Assembly (NCBI GenBank): GCA_026400275.1
Contig: JAPLPK010000191.1
Span: 1 to 64,000 of the forward strand
DNA length: 64,000 nt
Source of the DNA: Burkholderiales bacterium
GTDB lineage: Bacteria > Pseudomonadota > Gammaproteobacteria > Burkholderiales > Burkholderiaceae_C
Direction: 5' to 3'
Part shown: positions 1 to 9,144 of the stretch, in pieces
How positions within the stretch are numbered: position 1 is the first letter of the stretch
Layout: each line of letters opens with the position of its first letter
Program-made: the position numbers and the translations under genes
The notes under the pieces: generated by a model
What the model saw: only the letters and a program-made list of their open reading frames with translations
The model's database searches: none
What the model was told of the DNA's origin: nothing

Positions 1-30
1 CGCTCACCAAGAACTGTAGACTTGCGCCCC

Positions 31-690
31 ATGCCAGCCCCCGCCTACGCCCGTTGCGACATCCGCAGTTACAGCGGTGAACACATGGCGCACGCGCACG
101 ACTACGCCCAGGTCATGTTTGCCGTGCAAGGCCGCATGGAGTTGGAAATTGGTGGCCAGGCCAGCTTTGCCGACACGGCCTGTGGCGTGGTGATTCCGGC
201 CGGGGTGGCCCATGGTTTTCTGGCCAGCGCCAATGCCCGCATGTGGGTGGCCGATGTGCCAGCCCATGCCGGCTTGGAGCGCATGCGGCGCTTTGCCGTT
301 CCCGCTACGCTGGGCAGCATAGACACGGTGGCCGACCAGCTCACCGCCATACTGCAAGCCCCCAAGGTGCTGCAGCGCCGCAGCCTGCGCCTGCTGGAGC
401 TGGACCAGGCGCTGGACGCTGCCCTGCACGAAAACTGGACGACGGCGCGCATGGCGGCCCTGTTCTTTCTGAGCCCGCAGCGCTTCCACGTCCGCCTGCT
501 GGAGCTGACCGGCACCACACCCCAGGCCTATTTACGCGCACGCCGCCTGCGCCAGGCCATGCAGTGGATACAGGCCGGCATGCCGCTGGAGACGGCGGCG
601 CTGCAGCTAGGCTACCGCACGGCCAGCGCCCTGGCCTACGCGCTGCGAAGAGACTACCGGGTGGGCGCCAAACAGCTGCGCAAGTCCTGA
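31..690 (+). CDS. AraC-family transcriptional regulator, cupin type
   Basis: Short one-component regulator of about 219 residues. The first half reads as a cupin-like sensor (a histidine-rich stretch MAHAHDYAQ, then a turn with PAG and HGF). The second half is an AraC-type DNA-binding domain ending in [20 protein letters not shown], the usual second helix-turn-helix. ATG at 31 is preferred; an in-frame TTG lies at 22, and the frame stays open to the window edge, so a longer protein starting outside cannot be excluded. It lies 62 bases upstream of an EamA exporter on the same strand and may control it. The effector cannot be read from the sequence. Confidence 0.8.
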   Translation: MPAPAYARCDIRSYSGEHMAHAHDYAQVMFAVQGRMELEIGGQASFADTACGVVIPAGVAHGFLASANARMWVADVPAHAGLERMRRFAVPATLGSIDTVADQLTAILQAPKVLQRRSLRLLELDQALDAALHENWTTARMAALFFLSPQRFHVRLLELTGTTPQAYLRARRLRQAMQWIQAGMPLETAALQLGYRTASALAYALRRDYRVGAKQLRKS

Positions 691-752
691 AATGGCCCCG
701 AGAACAAGAGTTTCTCGATAGTCACGCATCGGCACTGCCCCAGCATGGGGGC

Positions 753-1652
753 ATGCAAAACAAATCTCTCTCCGGCACGTTGATGGTCCTGGGCGCCGCC
801 GTCTTGTGGGGTACCACCGGCACCACCCAAAGCCTGGTCCCCACGCATCTCTCGGCCTACTGGATAGGCGCTTTGCGCCTGGTGGTGGCAGCGGCGTTCT
901 TCAGCGTCATCACCTTGGCCACGTTGTCCCGCACGCAGCTGCGCCTGGGCTTGCGCGCCCTGCCCGGCTGGAGCGTGCTGCTGGCCGGTGCCAGCGTAGC
1001 GGGCTACAACCTGGCTTTCTTTGCCGGCGTCAAGGCCACGGGCGTGGCCATAGGCACGGCTATTGCCCTGGGTAGTGGCCCGCTGTGGGCCGGCCTGCTG
1101 CAATGGCTGCTAACACGCCAGCTGCCAGCAGGGAGCTGGTGGCTGGGCACGCTGTTGGCGGTGGGCGGCGGCAGCCTGATGGTGCTGTCTGGCGCGTCCT
1201 CCAGTGGTGCGGCAGCCAGCCTGCAAGGCATCGCCCTGTGCCTGTTGGCCGGCCTGAGCTACGCCGTATACGCGCTGCTGAACCAGCGCCTGGTGCACGC
1301 GACCTCACCCACCATGGCGACGCTGGCTGCGTTCGGCACAGCCGCTGCGCTAGCAGTGCCCGTGGCCTGGGCCATCTCGGGCAGTGTGACACCCGGCCCG
1401 CGCGACTGGGCCGTGGTGGGCTATCTGGGGGTGGTAGCCACTAGCATGGCCTACCTGCTGTTCAGCCACGCGCTGCGCTGGATCAGCAGCGCCACCGCCG
1501 TCACCCTGGCGCTGGCCGAGCCGCTGGTGGCGTTCTGCCTGGCCCTGCTGGTGCTGCACGAGGCGGCCAGCACCGGCGCCTTCATCGGCCTGGGCCTGGT
1601 GCTGGCAGGGCTGGCCGTGGTGGTGCTGGCTGAGGTGCGGCGCAAGGCCTGA
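753..1652 (+). CDS. EamA/DMT-family transporter
   Basis: Inner-membrane protein of 299 residues with about ten hydrophobic segments arranged as two EamA halves. The first half begins LMVLGAAVLWGTTGTTQSLV, and the second contains LAGLSYAVYALLNQRLV and ALAEPLVAFCLALLVLHE. Family members export small metabolites or amino acids; the substrate is unknown. The frame is open far upstream, but ATG 753 begins exactly where the membrane domain begins, so earlier starts are rejected. It follows the AraC gene on the same strand and is probably co-transcribed or regulated by it. It is convergent with the PhoD-like gene. Confidence 0.85.
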   Translation: MQNKSLSGTLMVLGAAVLWGTTGTTQSLVPTHLSAYWIGALRLVVAAAFFSVITLATLSRTQLRLGLRALPGWSVLLAGASVAGYNLAFFAGVKATGVAIGTAIALGSGPLWAGLLQWLLTRQLPAGSWWLGTLLAVGGGSLMVLSGASSSGAAASLQGIALCLLAGLSYAVYALLNQRLVHATSPTMATLAAFGTAAALAVPVAWAISGSVTPGPRDWAVVGYLGVVATSMAYLLFSHALRWISSATAVTLALAEPLVAFCLALLVLHEAASTGAFIGLGLVLAGLAVVVLAEVRRKA

Positions 1653-1664
1653 GCGGGCTCAGGC
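1647..1664. terminator. Stem-loop at the end of the EamA gene
   Basis: GCCTGAGC, two bases, then GCTCAGGC form a perfect 8-bp stem that includes the stop codon. It sits between two convergent genes. There is no T-run, so intrinsic termination is an inference. Confidence 0.4.
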
Positions 1665-1668
1665 GCGA

Positions 1669-3258
1669 TCAAGCACGCTGGGGCGCCAGCGTCTTGGCGT
1701 ACAGCGAGGCACCGGTCAGGTCCTTCAGCGTCACCGTCATGACCTTGGTCTTGGCGTCGATGTCCACCTGGCCGAAGAACTGGTAACCAGCCGAGGGGGC
1801 GGTGTTCTGCTCCGGCGGAGCCTTTTGGTAGACAACTTGCATGCCGAAGGTGTCATCCACCTTGTTCGGGCCAAAGCTGCCCGAGTTCAGCGGGCCGGAG
1901 ACGAATTCCCAGAACGGCGCAAAGTCGTTGAACTGGGCCTTGGCCGGGTCGAAGTAATGCGCGGCGGTGTAGTGCACATCGGCGGTCAGCCACACCACGT
2001 TGTGGATGCCGGCGCGCTTGATCTCGCGTAGCAGGCGGGCGATCTCGATCTCCCGGCCGCGTGGGGCCCCGTTGTCGCCGTTGGCAATGGCTTCCCATTT
2101 GTCGCGGCCTTCGGCGTCCTTGCCGTCTGGCACCTGCAGGCCGATGGGCATGTCGGCGGCGATCACCTTCCAGGTGGCCTTGCTGCGCTTCAGGCCGTCC
2201 AGCAGCCAGTCCACCTGGGGGCGGCCCATGAAGGCGCTCTCGGGCGTTTCGCTGGTTTGCAGGTTGGCGCTGTTGGGGCCACGGTAGCTGCGCATGTCCA
2301 CCACGAACATGTCCAGCAACGGACCCTGGGGCAGGTGGCGGTAGACGCGCTGGCTTTCCACATCGGCGGTGCGGCGCAGCGGCGCGTATTCCAGGAAGGC
2401 CTTGGCACCGCGTGCCGTCAGCAGGGGCACATTCTTCTCGGTGTAGCGCGGATCTCCGCTGACGTCTTTGGAGTCCGACCAGTTGTTGGTGACCTCGTGG
2501 TCGTCCCACTGCCAGATCTGCGGCACGTCGGCAGCCATGCGGCGGATGTTGGCGTCCATCAGGTTGTAGCGGTGGCGACCACGGTATTCGTTCAGCGTCT
2601 CGGCCACCTTACTGACCTCTTCGGTCACGATGTTGTTCCAGATGCTGCCGTCGGGCAGCTTGACCTGGGCGCTGATGGGGCCGTCGGCGTAAATGGTGTC
2701 GCCGCTGTGCAGGAAGAAGTCGGGGTTCACCTTGCGCATCTGGTCGTAGATGGACATACCGCCCCAGGCCTCGTTGATGCCCCAGCCCTGGCCGGCGGTG
2801 TCGCCGCTCCAGGTGAAGCGCACGTCGCGCACAGCGCGGCTACCGGCCGCTGCCGGCAGCCGCAGGTGGCCGGCCATGGGCTCGGACATCACGCGTTCGT
2901 TGTGCAGGTCTTGCAGGATCACGCGGTAGAAAATTTCCTGGCCGGCAGGCAGGCCTGCCAGGTCCAGGCGGCCGGTGAAGTCGCTGTCGTCCATCAAATA
3001 CGGGCCGCGCACGCGGGTGCTGTTGGCAAAGCTGGCGGTGGTAGACCAGTCCACCCACAGGCGGGCCGGGCGGTCGCTGCGCGTCCAGACGATGGCGCCG
3101 TCGGCCTTGGGGTCGCCGCTTTGGATGCCATGGGCCATCTGCGGGCGCATGGCATCGCGGGTGATGACGGCGGGGGCGGACTGGGCCCAGCTACGCAGCG
3201 GCAAGGCGGTGGCACCGGCAACAGCGGTGGTGGCGTTCAAAAACAGGCGGCGATCCAT
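1669..3258 (-). CDS. phoD: PhoD-like alkaline phosphatase/phosphodiesterase, Tat-exported
   Basis: Metallophosphoesterase of 529 residues in the PhoD family, which hydrolyses phosphate mono- and diesters outside the cytoplasm under phosphate limitation. The N-terminus MDRRLFLNATTAVAGATALP is a twin-arginine signal followed by a hydrophobic stretch and AQS. Metal-ligand motifs are visible in order: SGDTAGQGWG, HSGDTIYADG, WDDHEVTNN and TADVHYTAAHYF. The start at 3258 is chosen because GGAGAG lies just upstream and the Tat signal begins there; the open frame upstream to 3402 is not protein-like. No Pho box was identified. The gene is divergent from the chemoreceptor gene. Confidence 0.88.
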   Translation of the reverse strand: MDRRLFLNATTAVAGATALPLRSWAQSAPAVITRDAMRPQMAHGIQSGDPKADGAIVWTRSDRPARLWVDWSTTASFANSTRVRGPYLMDDSDFTGRLDLAGLPAGQEIFYRVILQDLHNERVMSEPMAGHLRLPAAAGSRAVRDVRFTWSGDTAGQGWGINEAWGGMSIYDQMRKVNPDFFLHSGDTIYADGPISAQVKLPDGSIWNNIVTEEVSKVAETLNEYRGRHRYNLMDANIRRMAADVPQIWQWDDHEVTNNWSDSKDVSGDPRYTEKNVPLLTARGAKAFLEYAPLRRTADVESQRVYRHLPQGPLLDMFVVDMRSYRGPNSANLQTSETPESAFMGRPQVDWLLDGLKRSKATWKVIAADMPIGLQVPDGKDAEGRDKWEAIANGDNGAPRGREIEIARLLREIKRAGIHNVVWLTADVHYTAAHYFDPAKAQFNDFAPFWEFVSGPLNSGSFGPNKVDDTFGMQVVYQKAPPEQNTAPSAGYQFFGQVDIDAKTKVMTVTLKDLTGASLYAKTLAPQRA

Positions 3259-3573
3259 GCAACTCTCCAATCGTGGGTAATCGATACAAGCAGTACAAGC
3301 CCGCATTCTTGAAAACCCAAATGTCAACCGTATGACCCCGGCATAACCAAGCCGCCGCGCCAACGTTTCAGGCCCATTCTCGCCACTGCCTTTATTCGAC
3401 AAGCGTGAGCAGCTACTGAATGCATAGCAAAAAGAGTATCAAAGTAGAGGATGACAGACACAAAACTTCACACAAACAGGTGAGCGTGCGACAGAATGTG
3501 GCAGCTATTTGTCGCCAAGTAGCCGATAGAAACCTGAGACCCAGGGTGTAACCCCATATTTGAAAGCGCGTCT
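3259..3573. other. Divergent intergenic region, possible sigma-28 promoter
   Basis: 315 bases between the phosphatase gene and the chemoreceptor gene. GCCGATAG at 3522-3529 matches seven of eight bases of the flagellar sigma factor -10 element, suitable for a chemoreceptor gene, but no good TAAA -35 lies at the right distance. No other conserved element or gene is seen. Confidence 0.3.
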
Positions 3574-5541
3574 ATGACCTTTGCAGCAGCCTCCCCCCAT
3601 CAATCGGTCGCGCGCAAGCTGGCGCTTGTGTCCCTGGCCGGGCTTGCCATCGTGCTGCTAGCCGTCAGCATCACCATTGGTTGGCTTGAGCACAACAGCA
3701 CCCAGGCGCTGATGGTCAAGTCGGTGGAGGAGAAGGTGCAAAGCGTAGCCGCTGTGGCCGATGCCTATGACCAGATCAACCGCAGCACGGTGCAGAACGA
3801 CTTCGACAGCTTCCGCCAAAAGTTCGACCCGGCACTTGTGCTGGATGAAACCACGGGCGATCTGAGCAATGCAGGCACCGTGCTGAACAATGACTTCACG
3901 CTGGTGGACCAGTTCAGCAAGGACCACGGGGGCGTCGCCACGGTGTTTGCCAAGAAGGGCGAAGACTTCCTGCGCGTTACCACCTCGCTGAAGAAGCAGG
4001 ACGGCACACGCGCCATGGGCACCCTGCTAGACCGAAACCACCCGGCCTACAAGCTGGTCACGGCCGGCCAGGGCTACACCGGCCCGGCCGTGCTGTTCGG
4101 CAAGCCCTATATGACGCACTACGAGCCTGTCAAAAATGCGGCCGGCGCCATCACGGGCATTCTGTTTGTCGGCAGCGACATTTCGCTGCAGCAGACCGCG
4201 TTGGAAAAGCAGGTGGCTGCTTCCCACTTCTTCGCCACCGGAGGCATTTACTACATAGATGCCAAGAACGCCCTGGCAGACGCGGTGTTCATCGCCCACC
4301 CCAGCGCCAAAGGCAAGAAGGTGCTGGAGGCCTATCCGCAGGCCGAGAAGTTCCTGCAAGAGCTGTCTACCGCGCCCGACGGCTATGTGCGCAATGCCTC
4401 CCCGCTGTTGGGTGAGCAGAAGGACAACCGCTGGGCCTTGATGCGCAAGACGCAGTCCGGCAAGGGCTGGCTGGTGGCCGAGGTGTCCGAAAAGGAATCC
4501 ATGGCCGAATACTGGCGCAATATGGGCGTGATCTGGGGCCTGCTGGCCGCCACCACGCTGCTGCTAGGCGCGGGCCTGTATCTGCTGGTGCGCCGCAACG
4601 TCAGCCAGCCGCTGGAGGAGCTTACCCGTGCCGTCACAACCGTAGCCCATGGCGACCTGACGCAAACCTTCGTGACAAAGCGCAAGGACGAAATCGGCGC
4701 CCTGGTCAATGAAGTCGAGGGCATGCGCCAACGCTATCTGCAGGCCTTGTCGCAGGTGCGCTCTTCGGTGGACAGCATCAACAACGCCAGCAGCGAGATT
4801 GCCACCGGCAACCAGGACCTGAGCAGCCGCACCGAACAGGCTGCCAGCAGCCTGCAGACCACCGCCTCCAGCATGGAAGAGTTGACATCCACCGTTCGGC
4901 AGTCAGCCGATGCCGCGCAGCAGGCCAATAAACTGGCCGCGTCCGCTGCCGCCGTGGCCGCACGCGGTGGCTCGGTGGTGGGCGAGGTGGTGGCCACCAT
5001 GCACGACATCAACCAAGGCTCCAAGAAAATTGCCGACATCATCGGAGTGATCGACGGCATTGCCTTCCAGACCAATATCCTGGCGCTGAACGCCGCCGTG
5101 GAAGCCGCCCGCGCCGGGGAGCAAGGCCGTGGCTTTGCCGTGGTGGCCAGCGAGGTGCGCAACCTGGCTGGGCGCAGCGCCGACGCGGCCAAGGAGATCA
5201 AGCAACTGATAGGCGCGTCCGTCACGAAGATCGAATCCGGCGCTCAGCTGGTGCAGGACGCGGGCAGCACCATGGACGAAATCGTGCGCTCGGTGCAACG
5301 TGTCAGCGACATCATTGGCGAAATCACCTCTGCGTCCTCGGAGCAGTCGGGCGGCATTGCCGAGGTGAATACCGCCGTCAGCCAGCTGGACCAGATGACG
5401 CAGCAAAACGCCGCACTGGTGGAACAATCTGCCGCCGCAGCCGAAAGCCTACGCGACCAGGCCGAGCGCCTGGCCCAGGCCGTGGCAGTGTTCAAGCTGG
5501 CCGGCGCGGGCGCCAGCCTGCCACGGCTGACGCACGGCTGA
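3574..5541 (+). CDS. Methyl-accepting chemotaxis protein with Cache-type sensor
   Basis: Chemoreceptor of 655 residues. TM1 is near residues 17-38. A periplasmic Cache-like sensor of about 270 residues follows, then TM2 near 318-338 ([20 protein letters not shown]), a HAMP domain to about 392 and a long signalling coiled coil. The conserved hairpin tip, with [20 protein letters not shown] and [19 protein letters not shown], lies near residues 488-547 and would contact CheA and CheW. No C-terminal NWETF-like receptor-modification tether is present; the end is ASLPRLTHG. No che gene is nearby, so it is an orphan receptor; the ligand is unknown. Confidence 0.93.
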   Translation: MTFAAASPHQSVARKLALVSLAGLAIVLLAVSITIGWLEHNSTQALMVKSVEEKVQSVAAVADAYDQINRSTVQNDFDSFRQKFDPALVLDETTGDLSNAGTVLNNDFTLVDQFSKDHGGVATVFAKKGEDFLRVTTSLKKQDGTRAMGTLLDRNHPAYKLVTAGQGYTGPAVLFGKPYMTHYEPVKNAAGAITGILFVGSDISLQQTALEKQVAASHFFATGGIYYIDAKNALADAVFIAHPSAKGKKVLEAYPQAEKFLQELSTAPDGYVRNASPLLGEQKDNRWALMRKTQSGKGWLVAEVSEKESMAEYWRNMGVIWGLLAATTLLLGAGLYLLVRRNVSQPLEELTRAVTTVAHGDLTQTFVTKRKDEIGALVNEVEGMRQRYLQALSQVRSSVDSINNASSEIATGNQDLSSRTEQAASSLQTTASSMEELTSTVRQSADAAQQANKLAASAAAVAARGGSVVGEVVATMHDINQGSKKIADIIGVIDGIAFQTNILALNAAVEAARAGEQGRGFAVVASEVRNLAGRSADAAKEIKQLIGASVTKIESGAQLVQDAGSTMDEIVRSVQRVSDIIGEITSASSEQSGGIAEVNTAVSQLDQMTQQNAALVEQSAAAAESLRDQAERLAQAVAVFKLAGAGASLPRLTHG

Positions 5542-5556
5542 TCCGAACCGGATCAG
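5538..5556. terminator. Stem-loop between chemoreceptor and clsB
   Basis: CTGATCCG, AAC, CGGATCAG: a perfect 8-bp stem that includes the stop codon of the chemoreceptor gene, between convergent genes. A short tandem of TTAGTAGC-like units follows at 5555-5578. Terminator function is inferred; there is no T-run. Confidence 0.45.
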
Positions 5557-5570
5557 TAGCGTTAGTAGCT

Positions 5571-6788
5571 TTAGTAGCGCTTGCCGCTGACGCGCAGCAT
5601 CAAGCGCATCACCAGCATGGCCACATATTCCATGGCGCGCTGGCGTACAGGCCGGCTGGCGTACTGGGCCGGATCCATGGGCCGGCCCTCTTCCTCCATC
5701 GCGCGGTGCAGCCGCCCGTGCAGGCTGGCCGCGAAGCTGCTGTCTGAGACCACCACATTCGCCTCGCGGGCCAGCAGCAAACTCAGCGGGTCCAGGTTGG
5801 ACGAACCCACGGTGGCCCAGTGGCCGTCAATGACAGCCACCTTGGCATGCAAAAAGCTGGGCGCGTACTCGAATATCTCGACCCCCGCCCCCAGCAGCAC
5901 GCCGTACACCGGCCGGGCTGCGTAGTACTGCATAAAGTATTCATAGCGCCCTTGCAGCAGCAAACGCACGCGCCCGCCGCGCTGGGCCGCCGCTACCAGG
6001 GCCTTGCGCAACCGGAAACCGGGCACAAAGTAGGCGTTGGCAATGATGATCTCGTGCTGCGCACCGGCGATGGCGCGCAGATAGGCAGCCTCGATGCGCA
6101 TGCGGCTGCGCAGGTTATCGCGCAAAACGAGTGCAGCGCTTGTAGTACCTGCGCTAGTAGCTACGAAATCAGTAGCAACAGGAACGGGCCACGATTTGGG
6201 CGACAGCAAGATGTTGACCGCGTCGTGCAAGTCATGCTGGCGCAAATCGCGCACGGCCTGCAGGCGCTGCCACAGCACGTCCATGGTGGCGGCAATCTGC
6301 GCCACCAGCGGGCCCGTTACCTGCACGGCAAAGTCGAAACGCGGCGCATCCAGCACGCCGTAGCTGGGGTCGTGGAAGTCGTCCAGGATGTTGATGCCGC
6401 CGCAAAAAGCCAGCGTGCCGTCCACCACGCACAGCTTGCGGTGCAGGCGCCGCCAGCGCGTGGGCAACAGCAGGCCCCAGAGCTTGACCGGCGAAAACAC
6501 CCGCCAGCGCACGCCGGCCAGCTCCAGCCGCATGCGCCATTCAGCAGACGGCTCGTCCGTACCCAGACCGTCCACCACCACCTGGGTACGCACGCCGCGC
6601 TGAGCTGCACGCACCAGGGCCTCCCCCACCTGAGCACCCGCACCGGTGAAGTCGAAAATATAGGTCTCTAGCTGTACTGTGTGGCGGGCAGCATCCATAG
6701 CGCTGACCAAGGCGGGGAAGAATTCCCTACTACCCTCCAACAATGCCAGCTGGTGACCGCCGCGCAAATGGGCTGCTTGGCGTGGCAT
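5571..6788 (-). CDS. clsB: Cardiolipin synthase B-like phospholipase D protein
   Basis: 405-residue protein of the phospholipase D superfamily. It has two HKD-type motifs, LHRKLCVVDGTLAFCGGINI and FLHAKVAVIDGHWATVGSSN followed by LDPLSL, as in cardiolipin synthases that join phosphatidyl groups at the inner membrane. Start 6788 follows the stop of the upstream gene by one base; longer frames overlap that gene. The order EEP-family protein then ClsB matches ybhP-clsB of E. coli, which supports the name. About residues 203-219 (VATDFVATSAGTTSA) are encoded by a copy of the interspersed 50-bp repeat, an in-frame insertion between the two HKD halves. Confidence 0.88.
   Translation of the reverse strand: MPRQAAHLRGGHQLALLEGSREFFPALVSAMDAARHTVQLETYIFDFTGAGAQVGEALVRAAQRGVRTQVVVDGLGTDEPSAEWRMRLELAGVRWRVFSPVKLWGLLLPTRWRRLHRKLCVVDGTLAFCGGINILDDFHDPSYGVLDAPRFDFAVQVTGPLVAQIAATMDVLWQRLQAVRDLRQHDLHDAVNILLSPKSWPVPVATDFVATSAGTTSAALVLRDNLRSRMRIEAAYLRAIAGAQHEIIIANAYFVPGFRLRKALVAAAQRGGRVRLLLQGRYEYFMQYYAARPVYGVLLGAGVEIFEYAPSFLHAKVAVIDGHWATVGSSNLDPLSLLLAREANVVVSDSSFAASLHGRLHRAMEEEGRPMDPAQYASRPVRQRAMEYVAMLVMRLMLRVSGKRY
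6133..6180 (+). repeat. Interspersed 50-bp repeat inside clsB
   Basis: Reads GCGCTTGTAGTACCTGCGCT, then AGTAGCTACGAAATCAGTAG: a diverged copy of the repeat found between genes elsewhere in the window, here within the coding frame of clsB on the opposite strand. Confidence 0.7.
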
Positions 6789-6789
6789 G

Positions 6790-7518
6790 TCACATCCTGA
6801 ATTCGGCCAGCAGGGGCAAGTGGTCGGACATGCGCCACCAAATCCGCCCGCGCGGCACTTCCAGGCCCAGCGGCTGCATGCCGCGCGCATACACATAGTC
6901 CAGCTGCGCCAGGGGCAGGCGCGAGGGATAGGTGCGCACGCCCGACTTGTCGAAGCAGTGCATCTGGATGCGGTTCAGCGCCATGCGCATCTGGTTGCCC
7001 CAGTCGTTGAAGTCGCCGGCCACCACCAACCGCACATCCGGAGGAATCTCGCGGGCGATATAGGCCGCCAGCTGCTGCACCTGGCGCGCCCGGCTGGCCG
7101 GAATCAGCCCCAGGTGCACCACGATCACATGCACTGGTACGTCTTCCACCACCACATGCACATGCAGCAGGCCACGTTGCTCGAAGCGGTGGTCGGAGAT
7201 GTCCTCATGCTTGTGCCAGACCACCGGCCAGCGCGACAGCAGCGCGTTGCCGTGCTCGCCGTGGCGGGTGAAGGCATTGGTCTGGTAGACGGCCTCATAG
7301 CCCTCGGGGGCCAGAAAGTCGGCCTGCGGCATGTCGGGCCAGCGGGTGAAGTAGTCCTGCTCGCTGCGGTTGAGCTTGCGCACCTCCTGCAAACAGACGA
7401 TGTCGGCGTCCAGCTGCTCCACCGCATGGCCCAGGTTGTGGATCTCCAGCCGACGTGCCGGCCCCAGCCCCTGCACGCCCTTATGGATGTTGTAAGTTGC
7501 AACGCGTAAGACGGTCAT
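6790..7518 (-). CDS. Endonuclease/exonuclease/phosphatase family protein, YbhP-like
   Basis: 242-residue member of the EEP fold, which uses a divalent metal to hydrolyse phosphodiesters in nucleic acid or lipid head groups. Visible motifs: ATYNIHKGVQG near the N-terminus, CLQEVRKLN (metal-binding Glu), VAGDFNDWGNQM and the C-terminal SDHLPLLAEF. Its start overlaps the end of nudB by four bases and its stop is one base before the clsB start, so the three form an operon. Pairing with ClsB suggests a role near membrane lipid metabolism, but the substrate is unproven. Confidence 0.85.
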   Translation of the reverse strand: MTVLRVATYNIHKGVQGLGPARRLEIHNLGHAVEQLDADIVCLQEVRKLNRSEQDYFTRWPDMPQADFLAPEGYEAVYQTNAFTRHGEHGNALLSRWPVVWHKHEDISDHRFEQRGLLHVHVVVEDVPVHVIVVHLGLIPASRARQVQQLAAYIAREIPPDVRLVVAGDFNDWGNQMRMALNRIQMHCFDKSGVRTYPSRLPLAQLDYVYARGMQPLGLEVPRGRIWWRMSDHLPLLAEFRM

Positions 7519-7979
7519 GGCATGAATCGGGGCAACATCAGGATGGCCTCTGCGTTAGAAGGTGAATAACAGGCTTGCGCTGCTGCATGGTACGGCAACC
7601 ATTGATAGGCCGTGTGCTCCCGCGCGTGGAGCTGCACTGCGGTACCCGCTGGCACCTGCAGGCTGAAGAGTCGCTCGCGGTTCAGCAGCACGCCGGGCGC
7701 ATAACGGTGCCGCCATTGGGGGTAGATGGGGTAGACGTTTTCCAGCTGCCAGTCGCGCAAACCCGCCGCCAGCAGACTCCCGGCGCCGCAGCGTATGCCG
7801 GTTTCCTCGGCTACTTCCCGCGCGGCCGTGAGGGCAAAGTCCTCGTCCCAGTGGTCTTTGCTACCGGTGACGGACTGCCAGAATTCGTCCGCATCCGCAC
7901 GGCGTATCAGCAGCACGTCCAGGGCTGGCGTATGGATCACCACCAGCACGGATTCGGGGATTTTGAAAGCAACAGCCAT
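7515..7979 (-). CDS. nudB: Dihydroneopterin triphosphate diphosphatase
   Basis: Nudix hydrolase of 154 residues. NudB removes pyrophosphate from dihydroneopterin triphosphate in folate synthesis. The Nudix box is readable as GSKDHWDEDFALTAAREVAE followed by ETG, with the REVAEET core. The N-terminus KIPESVLVVIHT and the QWRHRYAPGVLLNRERLF segment resemble NudB rather than other Nudix enzymes. First gene of a three-gene operon with the YbhP-like and ClsB-like genes; the overlap with the next gene is ATGA. Confidence 0.88.
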   Translation of the reverse strand: MAVAFKIPESVLVVIHTPALDVLLIRRADADEFWQSVTGSKDHWDEDFALTAAREVAEETGIRCGAGSLLAAGLRDWQLENVYPIYPQWRHRYAPGVLLNRERLFSLQVPAGTAVQLHAREHTAYQWLPYHAAAQACYSPSNAEAILMLPRFMP

Positions 7980-8172
7980 GGTGGCATGTTAATCAGCTAC
8001 TGCCATAAAGGTCATGCGCCAACACACATAGTGTCAAACCACCGGGAGCCTAGAATCAAGCACCGGGCCCAAGCTATTGCCGCCCGGTTTTTTGTGGGCT
8101 GTGCAACGCAGCCCCTGCAGCCGGCTCCAGTCCAAGCGCTCCACCTTCTCACCTCAAGAAAGCTGGAACCCC
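7980..8172. other. Divergent region before guaC with terminator-like hairpin
   Basis: Between nudB and guaC. ACCGGGC at 8062-8068 pairs with GCCCGGT at 8082-8088, and six T residues end at 8093: a textbook intrinsic terminator upstream of guaC. A TAGAAT box lies at 8051-8056, so the stem may instead be the 5' end of the guaC transcript. Confidence 0.5.
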
Positions 8173-9141
8173 ATGGAAATCTTCGACTACGACAACATCC
8201 TTCTGCTGCCCCGCCAATGCCGGGTAGAAAGCCGCGCCGAGTGCGACACCAGCGTCACGCTGGGCGGGCGCAGCTTCCGCATCCCGGTGGTGCCGGCGAA
8301 TATGAAAACCGTGGTGAACGCCCCGCTGTGTGTCTGGCTGGCCCAGCACGGCTACTTCTACGTGATGCACCGCTTCGACCTGGACAATGTGCAGTTTGTG
8401 CGGGACATGCATGCGCGTGGCGCCTTCGCATCGATCTCGCTGGGTGTGAAAGCGCCGGACTATGCGACGGTGGACCAGCTCGCCGCCGACGGCCTGGTGC
8501 CCGAGTACATCACCATCGACATTGCCCATGGCCATGCCGATACGGTGCAAAAGATGATTGCCTACCTGAAGCAAAAGCTGCCCGCGTCCTTCATCATCGC
8601 CGGCAACGTAGGCACACCCGAAGCCGTGATCGACCTGGAAAGCTGGGGCGCTGACGCCACCAAGGTAGGCATAGGCCCGGGCAAGGTCTGCATCACCCGG
8701 CTGAAGACCGGCTTTGGCACCGGCGGCTGGCAGCTGTCAGCCCTGAAATGGTGTGCCCGTGTGGCCACCAAGCCCATCATTGCCGACGGCGGCATCCGCG
8801 AACATGGCGACATCGCAAAATCCATCCGCTTCGGCGCTAGCATGGTCATGGTGGGCTCGATGCTGGCCGGCCATGAGGAGTCTCCCGGCCAGACGGTGGA
8901 GGTGGACGGCAAGCTTTTCAAAGAGTATTACGGCTCGGCCAGCGACCACAACAAGGGCGAGTACAAACACGTGGAAGGCAAGCGCATCCTGGAGCCCATC
9001 AAGGGCCCGCTGGCCAACACGCTGGTGGAGATGCAGCAGGACATCCAAAGCTCCATCAGCTATTCCGGCGGCCACAAGCTGATGGATATCCGCAAAGTAA
9101 ACTACGTGGTGCTGGGCGGCGACAACGGCCTGATCATGTAA
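8173..9141 (+). CDS. guaC: GMP reductase
   Basis: Converts GMP to IMP with NADPH, returning guanine nucleotides to the adenine branch. The 322-residue TIM-barrel protein belongs to the IMPDH/GMPR family and has no CBS insert, which separates it from IMP dehydrogenase. It shows the catalytic loop GPGKVCITR with Cys173, [30 protein letters not shown] and the [13 protein letters not shown] segment typical of GMP reductase. Start 8173 is where the family's N-terminus ([13 protein letters not shown]) begins; an upstream in-frame extension is not conserved-looking. Convergent with the PfkB kinase gene, three bases apart. Confidence 0.93.
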   Translation: MEIFDYDNILLLPRQCRVESRAECDTSVTLGGRSFRIPVVPANMKTVVNAPLCVWLAQHGYFYVMHRFDLDNVQFVRDMHARGAFASISLGVKAPDYATVDQLAADGLVPEYITIDIAHGHADTVQKMIAYLKQKLPASFIIAGNVGTPEAVIDLESWGADATKVGIGPGKVCITRLKTGFGTGGWQLSALKWCARVATKPIIADGGIREHGDIAKSIRFGASMVMVGSMLAGHEESPGQTVEVDGKLFKEYYGSASDHNKGEYKHVEGKRILEPIKGPLANTLVEMQQDIQSSISYSGGHKLMDIRKVNYVVLGGDNGLIM

Positions 9142-9144
9142 GTT

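Noticed and set aside
2257-3312. A 351-residue plus-strand frame opposite the phosphatase gene
   Set aside because: Val/His/Gln-rich shadow of a gene with a Tat signal and metal motifs.
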